From positions 248,001 through 312,000 of the forward strand of contig NC_015510.1 in the NCBI RefSeq assembly GCF_000212735.1: a stretch of 64,000 nt of DNA, in the 5' to 3' direction. The position numbers were made by a program, and so were the translations under genes. The number at the start of each line of letters is the position of its first letter. Positions within the stretch are counted from its first letter, which is position 1. This DNA is from Haliscomenobacter hydrossis DSM 1100. GTDB taxonomy: Bacteria; Bacteroidota; Bacteroidia; Chitinophagales; Saprospiraceae. The notes below the pieces were generated by a model, which was not told where the DNA came from, ran no database searches, and saw only the letters and a list, made by a program, of their open reading frames with translations. Positions 54,114 to 61,644 of this stretch are shown in pieces.

Positions 54114-55718
54114 TCACTTCGTCAAGTACAAATCCTCCGACATCGAACTCGCCTTCCAGGGAATTTGCAGGTTGTTCGTCAACTTCTTCACCGTTCCATT
54201 CACGAAATTAAAAAGCTGATCCACGGTTAGATTGGGTTTGCGGATGTGTTCTAATAAGGCTCCTGTGTAGACGCCATTCCGTCCAGTACCATCGGCGGCA
54301 GTAGAACCTGGCGAAGTGGCAAAACCGATGAAGGTACCTTGTGGCGCGTTGATGTTGGCCAGGCCATTCGAGCCCGTAGAACGGCTCCAACTGCGTTGCA
54401 AGGGATTGTCGCGACAAGCATCCAGTACGATGATGTTGGCCCGATTGGCTGCATCTTCCATTTTGGCTAAAATTTTACCAACAGGGTAGCAATCGTACTC
54501 GACCTCACCCTGTGATTTGGGTGTCGCATCGATGGGAACCAGGTAGTTTTCGCCTTTTACCTGTAAACCATGCCCCGCGTAGTAGAAAAACCCCAGGTCG
54601 TAGTCTTTCAAGCGGCTGCCAAAATCGTCGATGGCGGTGTTCATTTTGAGGCGATTGGCGTTTGTTGCGCTGATGACTTCAAAACCCATTGCGCGCAGGG
54701 CCGTGGCAATGTCCGTGGCATCGTTGACCGGATTTTTTAATCCCGCCGTGGGATAGGCGGCGTTGCCGATGACGAGGGCCAAACGGCGCTGGGATGTAGC
54801 GTTGCTTCGGGGATTCGAGGTCGTGGCGTTTGGATCGTAGGTGATGGTAAAAACCTCGGACTGGAGTTCACCAGCATTGCTTTGGGCAATGAGTTGGAAT
54901 TGGTTGTCTCCGGTTTTTAAGGTCACCGTTTTGTTGTACGCATTGAAACAATCGTTGGCTTGCTGCACGATTAAGCCCCGTGCAGTGAAAGAACGCTGGC
55001 CATTTTGCACCAAAATGTATTCTTTGATGGGTTCGGTGGTTTCCACGCAGGCTTTTAAAGCGAGGGTTGGGGTGTTGGTGGTGGTGTGGTTGGAAATCGG
55101 GTAATTCCAAACGATTTTTGTGGCATTGTCTACTTGCGGGTTTTCAGTTTTGCCTGGATTTGTTTTTACAGATGCTTCTTTCCCTGCCGGGTTACTTTTA
55201 TCGGGATTAGGATCCTCTGTTTTGTTGTCTGTTTCTACTTGGTTTGATAGTACATAACGCGAAAATCCTGCTCCATATCTGGGTTCCAATCTATAGGGAT
55301 CCCGAGTTTGTCTGTTTACCCAAATAAAATCCGTACCTTCTACTCCCTCCGCCGAGCCCAAATCAAGGTCACATCCCACGCCTATTGGAACGCTTAAGTT
55401 TGCACCTCCACCTCTATACACCGTACCATCTGCATTGTAGGTTGTCCATCGAATGTGAATCATGGTAGGCATGTGGCTCAACAATTCAAATTTTCCGTAC
55501 CGACCTTCATTGGTTCGATAAGCAAATACCAGGGGATCACTTCTGTCCCGGGCTAAACTGAAAGCCTGATCCGAACGCAAGCTTGTTCTTTTGATGTCGT
55601 TCAGTGTTATTTCATCATAGGCTAATTTCTGGATTGTTTCACTTGGTTTTTTTCCTTGTGCTGTAGCAAAAATGCTACAACATAGGGCTGTGAGTAGGAA
55701 CACAAAATATTTTTTCAC
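54114..55718 (-). CDS. Secreted caspase-family (C14) protein
   Basis: 534 aa from a GTG start at 55718, which opens a signal peptide (KKYFVFLLTALCCSIFATAQ); no in-frame ATG precedes it. Residues 30-300 are variable, with an Ig-like segment near 210-290. The C-terminal caspase domain (about 305-534) has H383 in FYYAGHGLQVKG and C435 in VLDACRDNP, with the family motif GNAAYPTAGLKNPVNDATD. The charged stretch around 175-195 (TEDPNPDKSNPAGKEAS) is probably a linker. Such C14 proteins may act in stress-induced cell death or toxin processing. A second C14 protein lies 21 kb away and a CHAT protease fragment 1 kb away. Confidence 0.88.
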   Translation of the reverse strand: MKKYFVFLLTALCCSIFATAQGKKPSETIQKLAYDEITLNDIKRTSLRSDQAFSLARDRSDPLVFAYRTNEGRYGKFELLSHMPTMIHIRWTTYNADGTVYRGGGANLSVPIGVGCDLDLGSAEGVEGTDFIWVNRQTRDPYRLEPRYGAGFSRYVLSNQVETDNKTEDPNPDKSNPAGKEASVKTNPGKTENPQVDNATKIVWNYPISNHTTTNTPTLALKACVETTEPIKEYILVQNGQRSFTARGLIVQQANDCFNAYNKTVTLKTGDNQFQLIAQSNAGELQSEVFTITYDPNATTSNPRSNATSQRRLALVIGNAAYPTAGLKNPVNDATDIATALRAMGFEVISATNANRLKMNTAIDDFGSRLKDYDLGFFYYAGHGLQVKGENYLVPIDATPKSQGEVEYDCYPVGKILAKMEDAANRANIIVLDACRDNPLQRSWSRSTGSNGLANINAPQGTFIGFATSPGSTAADGTGRNGVYTGALLEHIRKPNLTVDQLFNFVNGTVKKLTNNLQIPWKASSMSEDLYLTK

Positions 55719-55905
55719 TTGAGTAGGATTTTGATGGTTAAAAAATTCAATGCTCGTGCTTTACATGAATATCCATATAACATTTTATACACTTAATGCG
55801 CAACTACACCAATTTTGCCTGCAATTCGTAGGAAGCAATAACCACATTGTATGCTGCTTTGCTTTTATGATGGGCTGCACTCACGGCACCCCAATGGGCG
55901 GCATA

Positions 55906-56244
55906 TCACAGTGCTTTTTCAATTTCATCACAGTAGCCGTTCCACAAAAAAGCTTGGGCATAATTCACAAGCGCGGTACCTACATTATTTTGATTCCATT
56001 CAATAAATTCGTCCAATTTTTTTTGTGCCGAGATGATGCCACTGTTTTGAGACTGGGCAGCAAGAGCATACGCACCAGTGGTTCCATTGTTGGTATTGTC
56101 CAGATCGGACCATTGCCGAATGCTCGCCAGTTCCGCTTTGAACCCTTCCACTTCAGCTACGCTTATGGCGGAGCAAGAGCTTTGAGCAAAAGATGGGCTG
56201 CATAGACAGAAGCTTATAAAAAGCATTAAAAAAGACTTTTTCAT
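55906..56244 (-). CDS. Small secreted protein of unknown function
   Basis: 112 aa with a signal peptide (MKKSFLMLFISFCLCSPSFA). The mature part is about 90 aa, helical in look, with Cys24 near the N-terminus and Cys105 (NGYCDEIEKAL) near the end that might form a disulfide. Stretches such as VEGFKAELASIRQW and KKLDEFIEWNQNN suggest amphipathic helices. No family is recognised. It sits 187 bp upstream of the caspase gene start on the same strand, so the two could be linked in transcription. Confidence 0.55.
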   Translation of the reverse strand: MKKSFLMLFISFCLCSPSFAQSSCSAISVAEVEGFKAELASIRQWSDLDNTNNGTTGAYALAAQSQNSGIISAQKKLDEFIEWNQNNVGTALVNYAQAFLWNGYCDEIEKAL

Positions 56245-56569
56245 GATTGTTGGTTTAAAAAGGGTTTAACTATTTAGATGGTTTAGGTTTCAAAAACACA
56301 GTACAAAGATGCATGGTATAAAAAGGGGGTACAATCCCCAGAATAGGGGATAAATAGAATCAAGTGACCTAATAAAAAATGTTGATTAATCTTATTCCAG
56401 CACTTATGTCTCAAGTTGAAAAAAACTTAACAGAAATGAAAGTTTTTTTCAAATATAAAAAACAAGTTAATCAAATGCCTTTAGATACAAAGCACTTTTT
56501 GGTAACACAGCATGATTGAGTGCGGATTTTAGCTTCTGCGGTTGTGTTTTCATACCTATGTTGGATGTT
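56245..56569. other. AT-rich gap before element copy 4
   Basis: 325 bases, more AT-rich than the surroundings. One open frame (56379-56519, plus, MLINLIPALMSQVEKN...) would code 46 residues with no known relatives and no promoter in view; I would not call it a gene. No TPR-type coding that could be the missing 5' part of the CHAT gene is found here. Confidence 0.4.
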
Positions 56570-56728
56570 TAGTAACGAGTAAAAAATAATTTCACGTTTT
56601 GCATTGCTCTTTTGAGTTTACTCTTCCTATCTTTTTCGTTAAATCGGCTCGCTATTCGCATCAAAGGATACTTGATTAAGCTCAAAATAGCCGCGTCAAA
56701 ATCGTTAACTTATTTTTTACTCACTTAG
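56570..56728. repeat. About 160-bp hairpin element, copy 4
   Basis: About 159 bp. GAGTAAAAAATAA (56577-56589) pairs with TTATTTTTTACTC (56710-56722), and pairing continues inward with TTTTGAG and CTCAAAA among others. Outer arms TTTAGTAACGAGT/ACTCACTTAG are imperfect. Its right edge coincides with the first stop in the CHAT reading frame (56726-56728). Confidence 0.65.
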
Positions 56729-57685
56729 CCCCAGTTTAGCAATGCTGCAGGTAAGTTGTACGATTGGCTCCTGGCTGCCCCACTTGCAGCCTTGCCTACG
56801 GGTATCAAACATTTGGTCATCGTTCCCGATGGCGCTTTGTGTTACCTGCCTTTTGAAATTTTGGGCAAAACCACTACTCCAAGCGACTTTAAAACCTATC
56901 CTTATTTATTGAAAAATTTCAGCATCAGCTATGCTGCTTCAGCCAATTTATTGCTGGAACAAACCAAACAAACGGCTACAAAGTTGCCTGGGCAGGCTGC
57001 GCCTACTTCGCTTGACCTGTTTGCAGGCTTTGCGCCCAGTTACAACAGCAGCGATACCCTGAGCGCCATGAATTCCCGCACTCGCTCACTTCTGGTACGC
57101 GATGAAGACTATGAAATACCTGGTGCAGCACTCGAAGTGCAAGAGATCGCCAAGCTATTGGGAGGCAAAACCTGGCTGGGGGAGGCTGCCACCAAAACCC
57201 AGTTCAAGCAGCAGTCCCCCAACTTCCGGATACTCCATCTGGCCATGCATTCCATCATGGATGATGCCAATCCACTGTTTTCCAGGTTGTTGTTCACCCA
57301 GTTAAAAAACACGACCGACGACAACGACCTGTATGCCAATGACCTCTACAACCTGCGGCTACCTGCACAATTGGTCGTGTTGAGTGCCTGCAATACGGGC
57401 AATGGCAAACTTCGCCGCGGTGAGGGAGTGATGAGCCTATCCCGGGCCTTTACTTTTACAGGAGTCCCCGCCACGGTAATGTCTTTGTGGAAAGTTCCCG
57501 ACGAAGCAACCCGGCAGCTGATGCTTGGTTTTTATCAAAACCTGAAAATGGGTTTGCGCAAGGATGAAGCACTGCAACAAGCCAAACTGGCGCAATTGCG
57601 CAGTGTGGAGCCAGGGCTGAGCAGTCCATTTTTCTGGGCGGGTTTTGTGGCCAATGGGGAGATGGGAGCGCTGTTGGGGAAGTAG
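56729..57685 (+). pseudogene. 5'-truncated CHAT-domain (C80-like/caspase-clan) protease
   Basis: The frame resumes after TAG 56726-56728 with QFSNAAGKLYDWLLAAPLAAL, a normal internal CHAT sequence lacking any ATG; TTG 56756 is the only early alternative start. The 309+ residues cover the CHAT domain with its dyad intact: His in RILHLAMHS and Cys in VVLSACNTGNG. The usual N-terminal TPR region is missing. The break coincides with the edge of hairpin element copy 4, which points to loss of the 5' half by insertion or recombination. It could still be translated from TTG, but is more probably a remnant. It ends 30 bp before the convergent HNH gene. Confidence 0.7.
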
Positions 57686-57715
57686 TAACTTTATCCTTCC
57701 TGACATCCTGAGGCA

Positions 57716-58624
57716 TTAACAACTATAACTCACCCTACTCCTCCCCACATCAAAAGCCCGAAACCCCTTCTTCAAGCGCAAAACGTAGCCCATACTAGCG
57801 TTAGGCCTAAAGTCCATCAGCTTAAACTCGTCATAAAGTCCTTCAAACAACACGCTGGGCACGGAAAGCTCCAATAAATCCGCCAAGGCTTGCGTTTCCT
57901 GCCAATCCAAACAATCATTTTTCACCCATACTTCCGATAGGGACATGACACCGCCCTGATGGTTTCCGTAGATGCGCATGTCGTCATCCAGCACTGCCGT
58001 TTTTTGCAACAAAGCTTCTCTCATGCCAATGGGCAATGGCTCATCAATACGGTCGCCATGACAATAGTCAGGATAAGCGGTAAAAGGAGATCCGCTCATT
58101 TTCTGCATCACCACCACTTCTTCGCCTTCAAAACAAGCATCATCCTCTAGTACAAGGTCTCCGGGTTCCACTTTACTCCAGGGCAAATGATAAACTCTGG
58201 GATGAACAGTATACTTGAGAAAAGTACAATTTCTCAAGGTTTCCTGCACCGACATTTCGTAATACAATTCCCCTTTGAGTCGACCTTGAGATGTGATGAT
58301 GTTTCCCCATTTGTCGTAGTCCAAATCCGCGTAAAAATGTTCGGGAAGAAGAACGGTTTTAATCCCCGCTTGTTCTCGAATGCTTTGACAAGAAAGGATG
58401 GTTTGTTCCGCCTCAATGTGGTGAATCTCGCAAAGGGAAGCGCCATTGTCCAAGAAATACCCTCCTTTTTCATGGCTGGCTTTGAACAATCTTCGTTCAA
58501 TGATGTGGTGGGCATCAAGAGCCGGATTTCCACAAATCACACATTTGAATTGATCTCGTTCAAAGGTATGGTTGCGGAAATCCGGGCGAGACAAAAGGGT
58601 TGGGGTGGAGTGGTGCTTGGACAT
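57716..58624 (-). CDS. HNH nuclease fused to a degenerate RNA-ligase-like domain
   Basis: 302 aa. Residues 25-75 form an HNH (beta-beta-alpha metal) nuclease: C28-x-x-C31, H39/H40 (DAHHIIERR), N60 and C65/H68/H69 (LCEIHHIEAE). Residues about 95-302 align by eye with the T4 Rnl2/DRB0094-type RNA ligase family: KYTVHPRVYHLPWS, LVLEDDACFEGEEVVV, then K175 in MQKMSGSPF where ligases have EKMDGENTT, and CLDWQETQALADLLEL, VPSVLFEGLYDE, GYVLRLKKGF. The Lys nucleophile remains, but the Asp of KxDG, the ENLY motif and the motif V Glu/Lys are changed, so ligase activity is doubtful. Fusion to HNH suggests a role in nucleic-acid repair or defence (inference). Confidence 0.72.
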   Translation of the reverse strand: MSKHHSTPTLLSRPDFRNHTFERDQFKCVICGNPALDAHHIIERRLFKASHEKGGYFLDNGASLCEIHHIEAEQTILSCQSIREQAGIKTVLLPEHFYADLDYDKWGNIITSQGRLKGELYYEMSVQETLRNCTFLKYTVHPRVYHLPWSKVEPGDLVLEDDACFEGEEVVVMQKMSGSPFTAYPDYCHGDRIDEPLPIGMREALLQKTAVLDDDMRIYGNHQGGVMSLSEVWVKNDCLDWQETQALADLLELSVPSVLFEGLYDEFKLMDFRPNASMGYVLRLKKGFRAFDVGRSRVSYSC

Positions 58625-58731
58625 TAGATACTGAGGTTTGTTCGGGGACGAACAACATCCATTGAAGCGTTATGGTTCCTCTTTATCTAACCCAAGCTCT
58701 AAATTAAAAACTGGTAAAACTTTACAAACCA

Positions 58732-59607
58732 TCAATCCAAATACCGCTTTGTCAATCCCTCATACGCATCAATCCGCCGATCGCGGAAAAACGGCCACAT
58801 GCGCCGTACTGTTTCCGTGCGTTGGGGGTCAACCTCCAGCACAAAGATGGCTTCCTCATCAATCGGTGCGCTGTACAATATTTCACCTTGTGCACCCGCG
58901 ATGAAACTTTGTCCCCAAAAACGAATGCCTTCGGTTACACCCGAAAAATCGGCTTCCCAGCCGGTGCGGTTGACCGAAATGACGGGCAGTCCGTTGGCCA
59001 CCGCATGCCCCCTTTGGATGGTTTGCCAGGCACCAAACTGGCGGTCTTGCTCTTCCTGGGGGTCAGAAGCTGCCCAACCAATGGCCGTTGGGTAAATGAG
59101 CACTTCGGCGCCCCGCATGGCCATCAGGCGCGCTGCTTCGGGGTACCACTGATCCCAACACACCAATACGCCCAGTTTGCCCACCGAGGTTTGAATCGGG
59201 TGGAAACCCAGATCCCCAGGCGTGAAGTAAAATTTTTCGTAGTACGCTGGATCATCCGGGATGTGCATTTTGCGGTAACGTCCCGCCTCGGAGCCGTCTT
59301 TTTCAAAAACGACAGCCGTATTGTGGTAAATGCCGGGGGCGCGTTTTTCGAACAGGGAGGTCACCAGCACCACTTTGTTTTCTTTGGCGGCCTGGCTAAA
59401 GGTGTGGTAAGCTGGCCCAGGGATCGGTTCCGCGAGGTCAAACATATCGGCTTCTTCGGCTTGGCAGAAGTAGATGCCGCAGTGCAACTCTTGCAAAACA
59501 ACCAGCTCTGCGCCTTGTTCGGCACAGGCTTTGATGCCCGCGAGGCTTTTGGCTATGTTGTGGTCCACTTGGGTGGAACAGGTTTGTTGGACGATGCCTA
59601 CTTTCAT
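58732..59607 (-). CDS. aguB: N-carbamoylputrescine amidase
   Basis: A 291-aa carbon-nitrogen hydrolase (nitrilase superfamily). The catalytic triad is E40 (VVLQELHCG), K113 (RYRKMHIPDD) and C150 (VLVCWDQWYPE). The sequence around the Cys and HIPDDPAYYEKFYFTPGD is typical of N-carbamoylputrescine amidases, which release putrescine, CO2 and ammonia. The gene for agmatine deiminase lies 117 bp upstream on the same strand across a family B hairpin, so the pair completes the agmatine-to-putrescine route. The cytosolic enzyme is of normal length. Confidence 0.93.
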   Translation of the reverse strand: MKVGIVQQTCSTQVDHNIAKSLAGIKACAEQGAELVVLQELHCGIYFCQAEEADMFDLAEPIPGPAYHTFSQAAKENKVVLVTSLFEKRAPGIYHNTAVVFEKDGSEAGRYRKMHIPDDPAYYEKFYFTPGDLGFHPIQTSVGKLGVLVCWDQWYPEAARLMAMRGAEVLIYPTAIGWAASDPQEEQDRQFGAWQTIQRGHAVANGLPVISVNRTGWEADFSGVTEGIRFWGQSFIAGAQGEILYSAPIDEEAIFVLEVDPQRTETVRRMWPFFRDRRIDAYEGLTKRYLD

Positions 59608-59626
59608 GGCTTGGTGGTTTTAAATT

Positions 59627-59701
59627 TTTCACCACTGATTTCACAGATTCTATGGATGTGACGAAAAAATCTGTGAAAATCTGTGAAATCCGTGGTGAAT
59701 A
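59627..59701. repeat. Family B hairpin repeat, copy B5
   Basis: TTTTCACCACTGATTTCACA pairs with TGTGAAATCCGTGGTGAATA. The loop, read on the other strand, is GATTTTTTCGTCACATCCAT, matching B2 (GATTTTTTCGTCATGTCCAT) at 18 of 20 positions, so B5 is B2-like in inverse orientation. It lies between aguA and aguB. Confidence 0.75.
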
Positions 59702-59723
59702 AACTTTGAGATAGACCCTTGGC

Positions 59724-60737
59724 TCAGATTACGCCTACAGGATACTGCACGGTGATGCAGTGCAAAGATCCGTGTTGTTCGATTAAGGCCCTACAATTGA
59801 GGCCAATTATTTGGTGTTGGGGAAAAGCTTTTTCCAATTGCGCGAGCGCCAATGCGTCTTGAGGAACATCATAAGTCGGCACCAAAACTGCACCATTGAC
59901 GATCAGGAAATTGGCATAAGTGGCCGGTAAACGTTGGCCATCCTCAGCATAACAGGCTTCGGCCATGGGCAGTGGAATCAAGTGATAAGGGTTGCCGCTC
60001 AGGGTTGTAAAACTTTGCAATTCTTTCTCCATCGCCTGTAGAGCGGTGTAGTGCTCGTCTTTAGGGTCATTGCACTGCACGTAGGCGATGGTTTCGGGTG
60101 AACAAAAGCGCGCCAAAGTGTCGATGTGCGAATCGGTGTCGTCTCCGGCCAGGTAGCCGTGGTGCAACCACAATACGCGTACTAGTCCAAAAAGGTCTTT
60201 CAATTTCGCCTCCACTTCGGCCTTGCTCAGGTGTGGATTGCGGTTGGGCGACAACAAACATTCTGCCGTGGTCAGCAAGGTACCTACTCCGTCACTTTCC
60301 AGGGCGCCTCCTTCCAGTGCCAGTCCGCCGTGGCGCAATGGTGCCTTAAATACCCCTTGCGCGTGCAATCGCCCGGTGATCAGGTTGTCGAGATAGGCAG
60401 GGAATTTTAGCCCCCAGCCATTGAATACAAAATCCAGGATTACGGGTTGCCCGTTTTCCAGAATGGTAATTCCCCCATGATCGCGTGCCCAGGTATCATT
60501 GCTGGGGCATTCCACCAGGATGAGGTTTTCCTGCACTGCTTTATTCAACAGGGCTCCTACTTCAGCCTTATTTTTACACACGACCAGCACTTTTTCGTGC
60601 TGGCTGATGATGTCGATGGCTGCAACAAAACAAGGCAAAACCTCATCCAGGATGTCCACCCAATCGGTTTCAGCGTGTGGAAAAGTAAATTGTACGGCAC
60701 TTTGGGGTTCCCATTCGGCGGGTAAACGGTGGTTCAT
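59724..60737 (-). CDS. aguA: Agmatine deiminase
   Basis: A 337-aa peptidyl-arginine-deiminase-fold enzyme that hydrolyses agmatine to N-carbamoylputrescine. Motifs: PHAETDWVDIL, DTWARDHGGITI (the usual TWARD), DDTDSHIDTLARF with the catalytic His, and C327 (GSLHCITVQYP) near the end. It is of expected length with no signal peptide. With the downstream amidase it makes putrescine, an alternative to ornithine decarboxylase, which is not seen in this window. A TAGCTTTG box on the minus strand (60775-60768) lies about 30 bp upstream. Confidence 0.95.
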   Translation of the reverse strand: MNHRLPAEWEPQSAVQFTFPHAETDWVDILDEVLPCFVAAIDIISQHEKVLVVCKNKAEVGALLNKAVQENLILVECPSNDTWARDHGGITILENGQPVILDFVFNGWGLKFPAYLDNLITGRLHAQGVFKAPLRHGGLALEGGALESDGVGTLLTTAECLLSPNRNPHLSKAEVEAKLKDLFGLVRVLWLHHGYLAGDDTDSHIDTLARFCSPETIAYVQCNDPKDEHYTALQAMEKELQSFTTLSGNPYHLIPLPMAEACYAEDGQRLPATYANFLIVNGAVLVPTYDVPQDALALAQLEKAFPQHQIIGLNCRALIEQHGSLHCITVQYPVGVI

Positions 60738-60767
60738 ATCGGGTTTGCTGTTGTGTTATTTCTTGGA

Positions 60768-60775
60768 CAAAGCTA
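60768..60775 (-). promoter_or_regulatory. Bacteroidetes -7 element for aguA
   Basis: TAGCTTTG on the minus strand is a perfect TAnnTTTG about 30 bp before the aguA start at 60737. No TTG lies at the usual -33 position. Confidence 0.4.
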
Positions 60776-60825
60776 CGATGCGCCAAAAATAATTGGGCTT
60801 ATTTAAAAGCTTTTTCGGAGAATAA

Positions 60826-60855
60826 TTTGAAAAGTGCACTAAATCAATAAATTTG
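60826..60855 (+). promoter_or_regulatory. Promoter of the DUF2927 lipoprotein gene
   Basis: TTTG (60826-60829), an 18-base spacer, then TAAATTTG (60848-60855). It is a near-perfect Bacteroidetes promoter (usual spacing 19-21). Transcription would start near 60862, about 16 nt before the ATG. Confidence 0.5.
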
Positions 60856-60877
60856 CCAAAGAAAATTCTGCACCCAA

Positions 60878-61576
60878 ATGTTGAAAAAAACTTTTCGCTA
60901 CTCCGCCCTATTGTTAATTTTGCTGGTCAGTGCATGCAACTCGGTAAAGGATGATCCTACTCCCATTGGAAATGAGCTAACTGAAGCACAGCAATATTTT
61001 TTGAGTATTGCTTTTGGTACTGAATTTGGCGGTGCTAGCCCGGTGATTCGCAAATGGGCTACTGAAGTCAAAATTTTTATGGCCGATAGTTCTCACCAGG
61101 AACTAAACCAGGAATTGAACCTGGTCATCAACGAACTGAATGACCTGATTGAAACCATCTCCATACGCAGGGTTAACACACGAGCAGAGTCAAATTTGGT
61201 GTTGTATTGTGGCAACGCTGACACTTTTGTACGCGATTACGAACCGGCTACCCAAAACGTGATCAAAAACAATTTCGGCCTATTTTGGGTATACTGGAAC
61301 AATCAGCAAGAACTGATTCGGGGGAATGTGTTTGTAGATACCCAACGCACACAGGGAGTAAGCTGCCTGCGGCACTTGTTGCGGGAGGAGTTGACCCAGT
61401 CGCTGGGCATCATGCAGGACTCGGGCCAGTTTACGGACAGCATCTTCCAGCAACGCTGGACCTGCACCACAACCTATGCCGCAGTCGACACCATGGTCAT
61501 TAAACTACTTTACCACCCTTTGGTTAAACCGGGAATGTCCAAACAACAGGTAACAGCAATTATCAAAAAGTTGTGA
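60878..61576 (+). CDS. DUF2927-like lipoprotein
   Basis: 232 aa. A lipobox is seen (LLILLVSAC, Cys20), so it is probably anchored in the outer or inner membrane. The body resembles the DUF2927 family, with RKWATEVKIFMADS and, toward the end, CLRHLLREELTQSLGIMQDS, where the family has a conserved Cys and a RE-E-xxQ motif reminiscent of a metalloprotease active helix, though no HExxH is present. Function is unknown. A strong promoter precedes it. The amylosucrase-like gene follows after 68 bp and may be cotranscribed. Confidence 0.7.
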   Translation: MLKKTFRYSALLLILLVSACNSVKDDPTPIGNELTEAQQYFLSIAFGTEFGGASPVIRKWATEVKIFMADSSHQELNQELNLVINELNDLIETISIRRVNTRAESNLVLYCGNADTFVRDYEPATQNVIKNNFGLFWVYWNNQQELIRGNVFVDTQRTQGVSCLRHLLREELTQSLGIMQDSGQFTDSIFQQRWTCTTTYAAVDTMVIKLLYHPLVKPGMSKQQVTAIIKKL

Positions 61577-61644
61577 AACTCCTAACCTAGAATACTTTAC
61601 ATTTTTTTTATTTAGGAGTTATACTACTGACTCTGCTATAATGT

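Noticed and set aside
56379-56519. 46-codon plus-strand frame MLINLIPALMSQ...
   Set aside because: AT-rich context, no promoter, no relatives known to me; kept only as a note in the gap description.
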